A stretch of DNA of 64,000 nt. It comes from Novakomyces olei (taxonomy: Eukaryota > Ascomycota > Novakomycetes > Novakomycetales > Novakomycetaceae). Below, in pieces: positions 1 through 14,510 of this stretch; positions within the stretch are counted from its first letter, which is position 1, and each line of letters begins with the position of its first letter. Below the pieces are notes generated by a model. The model saw nothing but the letters and a program-made list of their open reading frames with translations, was not told where the DNA came from and did no database searches. Both the position numbers and the translations under genes were made by a program. The stretch spans positions 1,107,001-1,171,000 of the forward strand of contig JADEYG010000009.1 of NCBI GenBank assembly GCA_016906335.1, given 5' to 3'.

Positions 1-448
1 ATGATAAAATTTCATCTACAACACGGAAGCATTGAACTTTCTGGGAGCTTTCGATTTCAGCACGAGTTTTCAGTATAATCAATGCTTATAGTAAGCATTG
101 TTAGCAAAGAGCACTCTTAGACCTTGGCTTTCAATTTGCTCGCCGAGCTGGAGGTCACCTGGTGCTCATACAGATCGTTTTACTAAAAAGATATCAAGTG
201 AGAAAAGATGAGTTTGAATAATAAGTTACTTTGACCAATCTAACGTACGTGCAGACGCAGTGTAAGAGAGTACTAAAAGTCTATATAGCCGGCAATTTTA
301 ATTACAGCAGTAAATTTAGAAAAAATTATTTAGATGGTTCGTGTCTTTTTAATTCTAGATTGATTTAAAACAAAATTGATACAGGCTTTATTCATTTCCG
401 TTCACATTCCTTTTCTTTCTATGATTTATGTAGTTGGTTATTTATAGA
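1..448. other. non-coding left edge, AT-rich
   Basis: No convincing gene is visible. The stretch lies downstream of the 3' end of the leftward PRP28 gene and probably holds its 3' UTR plus intergenic DNA. No RNA gene or repeat array was recognised. Confidence 0.5.
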
Positions 449-2449
449 CTAGACTATAGGCTTCTTGTCGCGACGAACGCCTCCCTTTTGCTGAGCAGCT
501 TCGTGCTTTTTCAGCTCGTCTGGTACTTTAGAAGTACTTGATTTTTGAAGCATAATGCGAAGGTCGTAAAACACTTCCTGATCCTCGGGACCGAGGAAAG
601 TGATGGCCACACCAGACTTGCCAGCGCGACCTGTCCGTCCAATACGATGCGTGTAGTCCTCAATATTCTTTGCCATATTGTAATTCAGCACAAGGGACAC
701 ATCGGCCACATCGATACCTCGGCCAGCTAAATCAGTGGCCACTAAACAATCGGCATCTCCCGACCGTAATTTGCCCAGCGCCAATTCACGTTGTTCCTGC
801 GATTTGCCTCCGTGCAGTGTGACCGCATTCCACCCAATTTTAGCCAAATGCTTTGAGATGTAGTCACAATTTCTCTTCGTATTAACAAAAATAATGATAG
901 GCGGACGGAACCGGTCAGAAGCCAGTATTTCCTCCAACCTTTTAACACGTTTTTCATCTCCCGCAGTGGTCCCGCTTTGATCACGCATCATCTCTACACG
1001 CTGCTCAACCCTATCAACTGCCTGTCCTGGGTTTCCTATTGTCACAGTTGCTGGCCGACGGAGGTAGTTTCGTGCTATTTTCTCCACTGAAGGAGGGAAC
1101 GTAGCACTAAACATTATAGTTTGCCGGTAACGTTCGACTCCACCAATCATCTTAGTCATTTCCTGTGAATCCTCGGCTTCCTCCGAGTCAGGCTTTGCAT
1201 TACGCACAGGCAAGGCAGCGAGGATTTTATTTACAGATTCCTCAAATCCCAAATCGACCATACGATCTGCTTCATCCATAACGATGTAAGCACACTGATT
1301 CAGTACGAGCAAATGCCTCTCCAGACAATCAATAAGGCGGCCTGGTGTAGCAATTACAATATGAGCACCGTCATTAAGGTTAAAGGCCTGTTCCTCTATA
1401 GTGTGGCCACCAACCAGACTCACAGCTCGGTACCCCATTGGCTTAGCAAACTTGTTGGCCTCTACTTCAATCTGCTGAGCCAGTTCTCTTGTAGGCGCAA
1501 GCACAAGCGCATAAGGACCCTCTGACTTGTTTGCCGCAGTTATCGGAGGAAGCAGGGATATGTGCACAAGCATAGGCAGAATAAAAGAGGCGGTTTTTCC
1601 CGATCCAGTTTCCGCAATACCGATAAGGTCACGGTTGATAAGGCCGAGCGGGATAGTAGCTCGCTGAATTGGACTCGGTTCCTTGTATCCCACTTCGTCA
1701 ATGATACGCAAGATGGGCCGAGGAAGACCGGATTCTTTCCAGTTACGTAATGGATGAGGGATGCGTCCTCCACGCGACGAAATTTGGAAATCTTCACGCA
1801 ATATTCGCCAGTCACGATCTTTCATCATTTTCAAAGGCTTTTCCCGCCAGGACACGTCATCCCAGTTTACTCTTTCTGCATATTTTTTGCTGGCTTCCAT
1901 CAGCTGCTGAGCACGTTCCTGATCTTCTTTCCTCTGGGATTCTTCCTTGCCTCCTCTTTTTAAAGCGTCCAGTTGCGCTTTTAAACGCCGGGATTCCACT
2001 TCATGCACGTCGTATCCGCCCAACCGGCCAGTGTACTCATGACGCTTAGCATAAACAGGGTTTATAGACTCTGACGTGTCGTCTGTAGCGTCCCAGTCAA
2101 AGGTGAACTTGCGCTGTTCACCTCCATTATTTCGTCTCTTCTTTTTCTCTGCTCCTGGCTCAGGAAGGCCGAGAAACCTTCGTTTTATTTGTGCCGCCTC
2201 CTCTGACGGTAAAGGGGACTCGTCTCGTCCGCCAGTCTTGGCTCTGCCTGAGTCGTGCTTCTGCTCTTGTTCATGATTTACACCATTAGAGCCATTTGAA
2301 AGACTCGCGTTTACTTGTTGTGCTCGGCGCGCTAACGCTGCGGCCGCTCTCTCTTCTTTTGATAAGAACTTTGGTCGAGACGTTTTTGCGTCCTGTTCTT
2401 TTTTCTGACGGACCAGATCTTCCACAGATACGGGACCCTTGCGACTCAT
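449..2449 (-). CDS. PRP28: DEAD-box pre-mRNA splicing helicase Prp28 (DDX23 family)
   Basis: This intronless gene encodes 666 residues. Prp28 is the U5 snRNP-associated ATPase that helps swap U1 for U6 at the 5' splice site during spliceosome activation. The N-terminus (MSRKGPVSVEDLV... then PKFLSKEERAAAAL) is the typical Prp28/DDX23 opening, followed by a charged linker. The helicase core carries, in order, AETGSGKT (motif I), PTRELAQQ (Ia), TPGRL (Ib), DEAD (II), SAT (III), HGGKSQEQRE, ATDLAGRGIDV (V) and HRIGRTGRAG (VI), so it looks active. It is intermediate in length between the yeast (about 590) and human (about 820) proteins. It is transcribed divergently from RDH54 across about 440 bp. 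Assignment to Prp28 rather than another DEAD-box protein rests on the N-terminal signature and is strong. Confidence 0.95.
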   Translation of the reverse strand: MSRKGPVSVEDLVRQKKEQDAKTSRPKFLSKEERAAAALARRAQQVNASLSNGSNGVNHEQEQKHDSGRAKTGGRDESPLPSEEAAQIKRRFLGLPEPGAEKKKRRNNGGEQRKFTFDWDATDDTSESINPVYAKRHEYTGRLGGYDVHEVESRRLKAQLDALKRGGKEESQRKEDQERAQQLMEASKKYAERVNWDDVSWREKPLKMMKDRDWRILREDFQISSRGGRIPHPLRNWKESGLPRPILRIIDEVGYKEPSPIQRATIPLGLINRDLIGIAETGSGKTASFILPMLVHISLLPPITAANKSEGPYALVLAPTRELAQQIEVEANKFAKPMGYRAVSLVGGHTIEEQAFNLNDGAHIVIATPGRLIDCLERHLLVLNQCAYIVMDEADRMVDLGFEESVNKILAALPVRNAKPDSEEAEDSQEMTKMIGGVERYRQTIMFSATFPPSVEKIARNYLRRPATVTIGNPGQAVDRVEQRVEMMRDQSGTTAGDEKRVKRLEEILASDRFRPPIIIFVNTKRNCDYISKHLAKIGWNAVTLHGGKSQEQRELALGKLRSGDADCLVATDLAGRGIDVADVSLVLNYNMAKNIEDYTHRIGRTGRAGKSGVAITFLGPEDQEVFYDLRIMLQKSSTSKVPDELKKHEAAQQKGGVRRDKKPIV

Positions 2450-2893
2450 TACGTGCGTCTTGTCGCTCCTCGTCTCGCTCTAAACCTTTTTATTTTTATT
2501 ATTATTATTATTATTATTATTCGCCGACTTGTTCCATAGTGTACGTAATGTGGACGATTGCTTATATTCTATGCAAATGTATAACCAATGAAATTCCAAT
2601 GGTAGAATAAAATATTCAATGTATACATATAAGCAGCAATAATATATTCACGTTCATCATATTTATCCATAAACAGAGCCAAAGGTCGCGCGTCCGTATG
2701 AGAGGCAACTACAGTAAAACAAGTGAAGCACGATTGACTGTCTTTTTCACGACAAATGCCAGCAACCTAGAATTGAGCCATGCATCGGCGAACGCAATGC
2801 TTTGGAGTTAAGCATTAAGCAATGCTTTACGATTAAGTTTATGTGAATGAAGCAAACGCTGGCCGTTATTAAAGGCAGTCTATTCTGCGTTAG
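2450..2893. promoter_or_regulatory. divergent intergenic region PRP28 / RDH54
   Basis: This is the shared upstream region of two divergent genes. It contains an ATT trinucleotide run near 2497-2521 and otherwise AT-rich sequence. No specific factor site was recognised. Confidence 0.4.
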
Positions 2894-2978
2894 ATGGCAG
2901 CAGCCGCAGTGTGTCAGGACGATAAATTTCCTGGCAAGACCGTGAAATATAGTGTCCTAATGTGAGAGATTTAACGAT

Positions 2979-3027
<49 letters not shown>

Positions 3028-5424
3028 TTTAATTATTTTATTTGTATTCGTCGAAAGTACTAACACAATCAAGACGCAAGCCGAGCTTCAAGAAGCACAA
3101 GACATGGACTGATGATGGGAGTCTTGCCGTTACGCGATCGAGATGGATTTTGAGTGATGAAAAGGGCCACAAGTAAGTTGTATGAAGGCCAAAGTAACCG
3201 TTTTGCTGGCACCATGTGCTAACAAAAGTTTGTGTACAGTGACGCGTAAAGAGGAGCCGGTACTGGAGGCAATTTATGCTCTGGGTGGCCTCGAGATCCA
3301 AGTGAGTTGAAGACATTATGGAATATAATTATAATTATAATAAAAATACTAAAGAAGAAAAAGGAAGAGGAAATGCATTGCTAACAATAGGTCGTGGAGT
3401 GTGACACATTGTACGCTGATGGAATAGACACAGAGAATCGAGAAAGCGGAAGCCTTGTGGCCTCTGAAATAGAAAATAAAGAAATAGTAAACTGTACAAA
3501 TATCACAGCAAAGCGTTCTGCCAATGGCCAATCTCTTGCAGAGCTTTTGGCTGGGACTATATCAGAGAATAACAACCCGATCACAGGGACAAGACGATCA
3601 AGACTGCCTCGGCCTGCCTTTCTGCTTCCTTTGCCTGGTTTAAAAAAACGAATAAAGCTTTCGCCACCAGATGTGAAATCCGAGTCAGACTTCGTTCTTG
3701 ATTCCATTTTTGCGGATCGTCTATATGAGTATCAAGAGGCGGGAGTCGCGTTTCTTTATCGCTGTGTCAAAGGCGGTAGCCCCGGCAGTGGGGCAATTCT
3801 GGCCGATGAGATGGGACTGGGCAAAACGGTACAGATAATATGTTTGATATGGACACTGCTGAACGAGGCGGACACTGATCCTGGTATCAAAAAAGCCATG
3901 ATTGTATGCCCTGTCTCCCTGATGACAAACTGGAAACGTGAATTCTCTAAATGGATGGGCCATGTTCGTATCGGCATTTTCACAATGGACGAGAAGAGTG
4001 ACGTTTCTACTTTTTTCTCCTCCAGATCACTGCAAGTAATGCTTATAGGGTACGAGCGGCTGCGGCAAATACAGGGGCACAGGGGCCTTGCCAAAATCGA
4101 CCTGGTTGTGTGTGATGAAGGGCATCGGCTCAAGAACGATTCTACTCAAGTAAACCAGATTTTGAACAGTCTTGAAACGCCCAGGCGGATTGTTGTTACG
4201 GGAACTCCTATCCAAAACGATCTCTCTGAGCTTTATGTAATGGCAAATTTTGTTAATCCTGGATGCCTCGGCTCGGAGAAGTCGTTTAGACGATTGTATG
4301 TGTCTCCAATAGAAAAGGGCCGGGAGTTTGGAAGCCTGCAGAGGCAAAAACGCAAAGCACAGGAGGCCAGTGCAGATCTTTGTGAGGTTTTGCAAGCTTT
4401 TTTGCTTCGACGAACCGTTAAATCTGTGCAGTCTTGCTGGAAGGGTAAAACAGAATATGTCGTGTTTTGCAGGCCGACAAACGTACAAGCAGAAGCTTAC
4501 TCTGACTTTTTGCACATTGCTGCTAATTGTGCTGGCGGCTTTGCCGCTCAATTTAAAACGATAATGAGCTTACGACAACTGGCCAGCTTTGCAGGTGCTT
4601 CCAAAAAAGCAGCGGGAGCAAATTGCAGTGCCCAAACCTGTACAGATTCTGGGAAATTAAGTGTATTGATGACCATGCTGGCCCGACTGAGAAGTCAAGG
4701 AGAAAAAGTCGTTATAGTGTCCCATTTCACATCAAGCTTGGACCGGATACAAACAGGATTAGAAGCGCAAGACGTGTCAAACTGCCGACTAGACGGCTCG
4801 ACAAAAGCATCAATGCGTCAGCAGATAGTTGATCATTTCAATAATTCCAGTATTGAGTCCTGTGCTTGTTTTTTGCTCTCTGCAAAAGCAGGCGGGCTCG
4901 GTTTGAACCTTGTGGGCGCCTGCCACATGATCATTTTTGATATGGACTGGAACCCGGCGCTTGATCAGCAGTCAATGGCACGAATATATCGCGGAGGCCA
5001 AACTCGGCACTGTAAAGTATGGAGACTTGTAGCGACGGGGACAATTGACGAGAAACTGTTCCAAAGACAGATATCGAAACTCGGACTCTCTGGGTCGCTT
5101 ATCGACGACAATGGAGGGGACTCCAATGCAAATTTTACGCAAACTGAACTGAAGGATTTGACCAATTTTAGCGCTAATAGTGCGTGTGTTACACACGATC
5201 TGCTACGCTGTGCTTGCAGTGGTGATGGCACGAATATCGTGGCCAAAGAAGGGGGAAAGGACGACAAGATGAAACTAGACGATCTTGAAAGTGATGGAGA
5301 TGAAGACGAGAGTGGGGACGACGAATCGCATGAGCGTAGAGGGTTTATAAAAGCATCGGAAGCCGTTTCAGCTTCAAGACAAATCGTAAGGCTTAAAAAT
5401 ATAAGAGAAATAAATCAGAAATAA
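2894..5424 (+). CDS. RDH54: Rad54-family recombination translocase Rdh54/Tid1
   Basis: Proposed exons are 2894-2961, 3074-3172, 3229-3301 and 3391-5424 (757 aa). Rdh54/Tid1 is the Snf2-family dsDNA translocase that works with Rad51/Dmc1 in homologous recombination. Exons 1-2 restore the diagnostic N-terminus (KYSVLIRKPSFKKHKTW), and exons 3-4 join as GGLEIQ-VVECDTLYADG. The ATPase core shows ADEMGLGKT (Walker A), DEGHRLKN (DEAH-like box), VTGTPIQND, then the C-terminal lobe with SHFTSSLD, SAKAGGLGLNL and RIYRGGQTRHCKVWRL. A long single reading frame starts only in exon 4 at a GTG, which is why the upstream exons matter. Intron 1 carries an ATTT microsatellite. Introns 2 and 3 have a CTAAC box almost touching the acceptor. 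The C-terminus is acidic (DGDEDESGDDE). Exon structure is inferred from frame continuity and family motifs; the first exon is less certain than the rest. Confidence 0.88.
2978..3022. repeat. ATTT microsatellite in RDH54 intron 1
   Basis: Roughly eleven tandem ATTT units lie inside the first intron of RDH54, between the GTGAGA donor at 2962 and the CTAAC branch box at 3060. The same motif recurs in a SAC3 intron. Confidence 0.85.
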
Positions 5425-5990
5425 ACTAGAAACAAATTAAAAATAAATAAATAAAATTAAGAATATTTAGGAATAATTATGACGAGAACAGACAAGAGAA
5501 TATGCTAACGCAATGATCAGGATCGGGTGTTAGAACGCCGTTTAAAGTCTTGGAAGCATTACAGTTGTGATTATCCATGCCCTGTCCTCCAAGCGGCCAC
5601 CACGGCTGGAATATCTTTTGTATTTATGAAAACGGACTAGGTAGATTAGATCATGTATATAGAAATATAATATGGCATATTTGCAAGATTCCGGCCTTTG
5701 TCAGCGTCATTTTAAAGCATTGTACAGGCGGCGGATAAATTCAGCAATTCTTGTCAGTATCGTCTGTATGAATAGACGTTTGTGTTGCGCGTAAACTAAG
5801 CAGAGGGACTATGTAAGTAACAATCTGCTCGTATGGCTTCATTGGGAGGTTTATGGTCAGGGTTAGGGTTATCTGTCTACCCTCTCATAATAAGAGCACG
5901 GGCCCCGTGAATATAGCCATGCCAAGTAGTATAACAGTGGTATTATTGCCATAGCAGACTGACACTCGACGCTGTAGTCATGTGCGACAG
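5425..5990. promoter_or_regulatory. RDH54-SAC3 intergenic region with telomere-like box
   Basis: This is the 3' region of RDH54 and the promoter of SAC3. It holds two TTAGGG-type units in tandem (5859-5871), about 120 bp before the SAC3 start. It also has a short ATG at 5980 that is out of frame with SAC3 and stops after four codons, a possible upstream ORF. No other gene is visible. Confidence 0.5.
5859..5871 (+). promoter_or_regulatory. telomere-like repeat box upstream of SAC3
   Basis: The sequence AGGGTTAGGGTTA is seen directly. Short TTAGGG/CCCTAA boxes in fungal promoters are known targets of Tbf1/Teb1-type Myb factors; binding here is an inference. Confidence 0.5.
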
Positions 5991-9587
<3,597 letters not shown>

Positions 9588-9918
9588 TGTATGATTATTG
9601 ACCACAGCATGTATATACACCTTATTAAAACTGCCGATATAATAAGATTAGTTATTAATTAGCTTTAAAAAAGTAAAACATAATCAATCTCTAATTATTT
9701 TCAACGTATTATTCTATATAAATGGAATTATTATAATATGAGGCCCATCATGTTACATAGCAAAGTGGTTGGGATTGTTATCTAAAATAAATAATTCTTT
9801 TTCGATTATTAAACCTGATAATATAATTGATCTTCGTATCTTGTATGCCTCAAAATAACAATCACTGAAGTTTATTCTTTTTTTAAAAGCTGGCCGATCT
9901 TGACGCAGTATAGAATAG
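9588..9918. other. SAC3-PPT1 intergenic spacer
   Basis: AT-rich spacer containing the SAC3 3' end and the PPT1 upstream region. No further gene or motif was recognised. Confidence 0.4.
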
Positions 9919-11643
9919 ATGGCAGCTGATTCTAATGGCATTTCGCCATTATCAAATGAAAAAGCGGAAGCATTCAAGGCAGAAGCAAATGCTGAGTTAA
10001 AAAAGGGCAACAACAGCAAAGCAATCGAGCTTTATACGAAAGCTATAGAACAAGATGGCACCAAAGCGGTCTATTATGCAAACAGGGCAATGGCTCAAAC
10101 GAAATGCGAATCTTATGGTTTAGCTATTGCAGACGCTACTGAGGCAGTGAAGCTTGATTCTAATTATTTAAAGGTATGAATTGTTTTGGTTTAAGGTTTT
10201 TTGTTTTAATTTAATCTAATTTTGTTGTTTAATCTCAATTTTTACTCTTTTCATTTTTTCATTTGTTTAAATCACGACCACTGACAATTAAAGGGCTATT
10301 ATCGAAGGGCTGTAGCACATATGGCGATTTTCCAACCGCGGGCTGCTTTGAAGGATTTCAAGACTGTATCTGCTCGAATGCCCAATGACGCTTTGGCACG
10401 ACAGCATGTCGCGGACTGTGAAAAAATCGTCAAGCGTTTAAATTTTGAAGCTGCTATTCAAATGGACGAACCACCTTCTGCGGCCGACGGGATTCGGCTC
10501 GAAGTTATGGGTAAGAAATCCCTTTCCTCTTTTATGAACGTTTAAAAACCCAAATTAAAGTCAGCACAATTTTTTTAATTTTCTGCAATCGCGACCAGTA
10601 CTCTAAACAATACAGTGGTACCAGACGATTACGATGGCAAACGCTTGGGAGACGAAATGAACCTTGACTTTATCCAAGACATGATTGAGCGGTTTAAAGC
10701 TGGCAAGAAGCTTCCACTGAAATATGTGTATCAAATCGTTCTAGCGACGATGGATATTCTCCGTTCAGAGCCACCTTTGACAGAAATCAAAGTGGAATCC
10801 GGAGAGGAAGTAATCGTAGTCGGGGACACCCATGGCCAATTCTTTGATTTGCTAAACATTTTCAAACTAAATCAAATGCCTTCGGCTCATCGTATGTATG
10901 TCTTTAATGGGGATTTTGTGGACAGAGGCTCTTGGAGCACAGAAGTTGCTCTGTTACTATACTCCTTGAAATGGCTTTTCCCCTCACGATTCTTTATGAA
11001 TCGTGGAAATCACGAGACGGACGATATGAACAAGGTGTATGGCTTTGAGGGAGAGTGCAAGGCGAAATACAATGAACGTGTGTTTAAATTATTTTCAGAG
11101 TCGTTCAGTGCGCTTCCACTGGCGACGCTTATTGGACAAAAATATCTAGTGTTACACGGCGGCCTCTTTTCCAATGATGCAGTCACACTGGAAGACATTC
11201 GAAAGATTGACAGGTTCAAGAAACGTCAGCCCGGACAAGAAGGCCTTATGATGGAAATCTTATGGACGGATCCACAAGAAAGTCCTGGACGAGGGCCGAG
11301 CAAGCGTGGAGTGGGTCTTCAATTTGGGCCGGATGTTACAAAGAGGTTTTGTGAGAATAACGGGCTCGATGCTATCATTAGATCGCACGAAGTTCGCGAT
11401 AATGGTTACGGAGTTGAGCATGATGGACGATGCATCACCGTATTTTCTGCTCCAAATTATTGGTAAGTTGATGTATTAAATAATGTATGGATCTAACCAC
11501 AATATAGTGATCAAACTGGGAACAAGGGAGCAGTTATCAGGATTGGGCCCGGTCTTAAACTGGAGTATAGGACGTTTGATGCTGTACCTCATCCTGCGAT
11601 AAAGCCGATGGCCTACGCCAGTAATCTCATGTACGGATCGTGA
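9919..11643 (+). CDS. PPT1: TPR-containing Ser/Thr protein phosphatase 5
   Basis: Four exons (9919-10173, 10294-10510, 10616-11462, 11508-11643) give 484 aa, close to human PP5 (499). PP5/Ppt1 dephosphorylates Hsp90 and its cochaperone Cdc37, with TPRs docking on the chaperone C-terminus. The first two exons encode three TPR repeats (AEAFKAEANAELKKGNN; VYYANRAMAQTKCESY; KGYYRRAVAHMA). Exon 3 has the PPP metal-binding motifs GDTHGQ, GDFVDRG and RGNHET, plus LHGGLF and WTDPQES. The exon 3/4 junction rebuilds APNYCDQ, and the protein ends NLMYGS. All three introns have a branch-like box 6-10 nt from the acceptor (CTGAC, CTAAAC, CTAAC). It looks complete and catalytically intact. It lies head to tail after SAC3 with no sign of co-transcription. 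Confidence 0.95.
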
Positions 11644-12456
11644 TAGATGAATTTTTCTTTTTATTCTGCTCCTGTGTTCTTTTTGCATTATAATTATAAT
11701 ACTCATTCACGTGAATATGAATCGTTATTTTTAAAAGAGTGTAGGTAGTGTTAGATAAGCTTAAGGGTTAATATTGACGGTTTGGCGATGAAAGGCAGTT
11801 TTGAGTTTCCCATCTTTGGTAATTTACTGGACAAGTGAGACATCTTTGGTGAAATTTCCAGTCTAGTCGAGCTAGCTAGTTTTCTAGTGACCCAATTTTC
11901 CGGTGAACTTTATTTACCAGCTGTTTCGGAGGCCAAATATGCAGCTATAAATAATGACCAAAATTGAGAAATCCATGTTGAATTAGAGTATGGCGAGGAA
12001 ATGATTCTTTGCTCCAACACCAGTTCTATACTTGAGCCCAGAAGTAGTCTATGTAAATTTCCTTTAAATTTATTTGCTTTGTTGAACTAATTCGTGACCA
12101 CCACTCAAACTGACACAAATTCTACGATTATACTCTTCCCTTTGAGCGAGTACGCGTCCTAAGAAACCGAGTTTGCCATATTCTTCAATGTATCTATGAG
12201 ACCTGTTTCATTATATATGTAATATTTGTATTATATAAAATGGGTTTATGTATATAGCACAACTATAAACTACTATTAAGCGACTCGTCTCATACGCGTA
12301 ATGTAACGCGAATATTATACGTCTAACCGCTAATTAGCGGCATATCCACTGCAACAGGAAAGCACTTTCTACATATACAGTAATAGCAGCAATATATGTT
12401 GAGGAGGAAACTGAACACGTATAATAATAATAGTAATAATAATAATAATAATAATA

Positions 12457-12487
<31 letters not shown>

Positions 12488-12824
12488 TAGTAATAATAAT
12501 AATAATAATAATAATATAATAGAAAACACGGTCCCTCAGTGTATGAGCCAAAGCCAAATTTGTACCGAATAATCGCTGAGCGAAGCTATGAGATCTGTGG
12601 GACGCATCTGGATTGAAGTATAGTGTGTGCAGTTGGTGTGAATATACGCATTCGGCCGAGGGACGAAAGACCCGTTAACTGTCGGCCGAAAAGGCTCCTG
12701 TGTCTATATTTATATTTATTTTTATTTTTATTTCTTCAACTTTTATTTTTATTTTATTTTATTTTTATTTTATTTTTCGACTTTTTATTTTTCGGCAGGG
12801 TTTGCCGACAGGCCGAGTGCGAGT
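11644..12824. other. 1.2-kb spacer with TAA-rich microsatellite
   Basis: No gene is supported. The stretch contains a TAA/TAG-interrupted trinucleotide array (about 12421-12515) and T-rich sequence just before the mannosyltransferase start. Long open frames across the array on both strands are artefacts of the repeat. Confidence 0.5.
12421..12515. repeat. TAA trinucleotide microsatellite
   Basis: About 30 TAA/TAG units (mostly TAA with a TAG every seven to ten units) lie in intergenic DNA upstream of the GT34 gene. Confidence 0.9.
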
Positions 12825-14050
12825 ATGGCTCTCCGCATCCGGCGCCGAGCGTTCAACAACCCCTTTGTGTTTATACCAATTGCCTGTGGAATTCTGCTCC
12901 TGATCTGGATGGCAAGCCAGGCGAAAAAGAGCCCTAATCCGCTGCACAAACGGTCGCGCCTGGCCGGCGCAGCGCGGCGGCACACTGTCAACAGGCAAAT
13001 TTGCATGGTCCTCGTCACTGACGAGCAGGACTTTGCCGAGTCAGACAGCCCGACGCCGTATATCCATCAGGTCGTGGAGAACCGGCACGAGTATGCAAAA
13101 GCTCAAGGTACGTCATTTGCTGCTGGCAATTATACCTTACTAAGTGCGCAACAGGTTACGCTATTTACCACGCAAACTCGTCTGTCTTTGACCTCAACGG
13201 GGCCAATACTGTAGGGGCTTTTTTGAGAGTACACTAACACATATACAGGCCTGGGCAAAGATGCCTGCTATTCTCAAGGCAATGCAGGCGTATCCTGACA
13301 TTGATTATTTTTGGTTCTTGGAGAAGGTGAGCCGATTGTGTACAGCGCCGCTGTTGAGGTCCAGCCGCTTGTTGTTTTTGATTATCGTTGTTTCTGGTTA
13401 TTGTGTCTGATTCTCGTTTCTTTTGGTTATTCCGCTTTTCTGCGTGGCCTTGTTATACATCTTTTTCTGAGGCATTCTGCCCGTCTACTACGCGGCTTTG
13501 CCATTTTTCTTTGAATGCGACTGCTTACATACAACAGGATGCTATAATCATGGACCCTTCCATCGATATATACGACCACGTTTTAAGGCCACAGGTCTTG
13601 CGGAAGCTTATAATGCGTGACCACCCAATTGTCCCGCCAGAATCAGCGATTCACACTTTAAAGAACCAGGATGTTAAATCGATTGATCTTATTCTAACAC
13701 AAGACTACCAAGGCGTATCTCAGGCCAACCTGCTTTTCCGGAAAGGCACTTATGCAGAGTTTTTCCTTCAATTCTGGTTCGATCCAATGTACCGGTTCTA
13801 CCCTTTTAATCGCATGGACCAGCAGGCTCTGGAACACATGATTCAATGGCATTATTATATCCTGAACCGGCTGGCTATCATCCCTAACCGTGTGCTAAAC
13901 TCGGTTTCAATTGGCACTGAAGAGTTTCGGTACCAGGAAGGCGACTTTGTCGTTTCTCTAAGTGGCTGCCGCAGTACGGAACGATCGTGTACCAAGGAAT
14001 TTGATCGGTTCTGGTCTTCACGTGGAAGAGCCATATTTCAGGATAACTAG
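12825..14050 (+). CDS. Golgi GT34 mannosyltransferase (Mnn10/Mnn11-Gma12 family)
   Basis: Exons 12825-13107, 13155-13210, 13249-13326 and 13538-14050 give 309 aa. The family adds mannose (alpha-1,6 in Mnn10/11, galactose in Gma12) to N-glycans in the Golgi. A type II signal anchor is visible (FVFIPIACGILLLIWMA after an RIRRR cytosolic tail), and the lumenal part starts with ICMVLVTDEQDF. Splicing restores YAKAQGYAIYHANSSVFDL, then AWAKMPAILKAMQAYPDIDYFWFLEKDAIIMD. The C-terminus has IDLILTQDYQG, FDPMYRF, QALEHMIQWH and EGDFVVSLSGC, all GT34 landmarks. The catalytic LDxDA motif reads LEKDA, so the first Asp is Glu, and intron 3 falls inside the motif. Which GT34 paralogue this is cannot be decided by eye. 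Intron 2 is only 38 nt. Confidence 0.88.
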
Positions 14051-14510
14051 TTCATGACGACATTGGTCTTGTATTGTTTGCCATCATTTCATCTTCTTTG
14101 TCATTTCTTTTGGAGGTGGGAAATGTTTGAAGGACGCTGTTCGTTTTACGATCAGTCCACTATATCGTCTGTCTTATAATCACCTTGCAGTTCTAGTAAT
14201 CATGAGTTATACTGCCTATATACCAACGTGATTGTCTAGCGTCTAGTCTATGGCTGATTTGCGTCCACTGGCGTCTGTACCGTTTCGTTTTATATGGACC
14301 TTTGCCCTTTTTCTTCTTCTTTTCGCCATATAAGAATTTAACAGGCCGACTCGCCCGGTCGTGTGTTGAGTCTACTACTATTCGCATTCTGCTTCTCCTT
14401 TCCGATTTCGCTACATAATATGTTTAAGCGCTCTTAACGCGTGGAAATAGTTGAGAGCATTAGAAAATATATTAGAAGGCAGAAAGAAAGAATACTTGAA
14501 ACTAAATTTG
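14051..14510. other. convergent 3' spacer
   Basis: Spacer between the 3' ends of the GT34 gene (+) and the TMEM115-like gene (-). Nothing beyond UTR-like sequence was seen. Confidence 0.4.

Noticed and set aside
545-2610. Several frames antisense to PRP28
   Set aside because: Shadow frames of a clearly coding minus-strand gene.
12323-12557. Long leucine/isoleucine-only frames on the minus strand
   Set aside because: They are translations of a TAA microsatellite; no start context or family signature.
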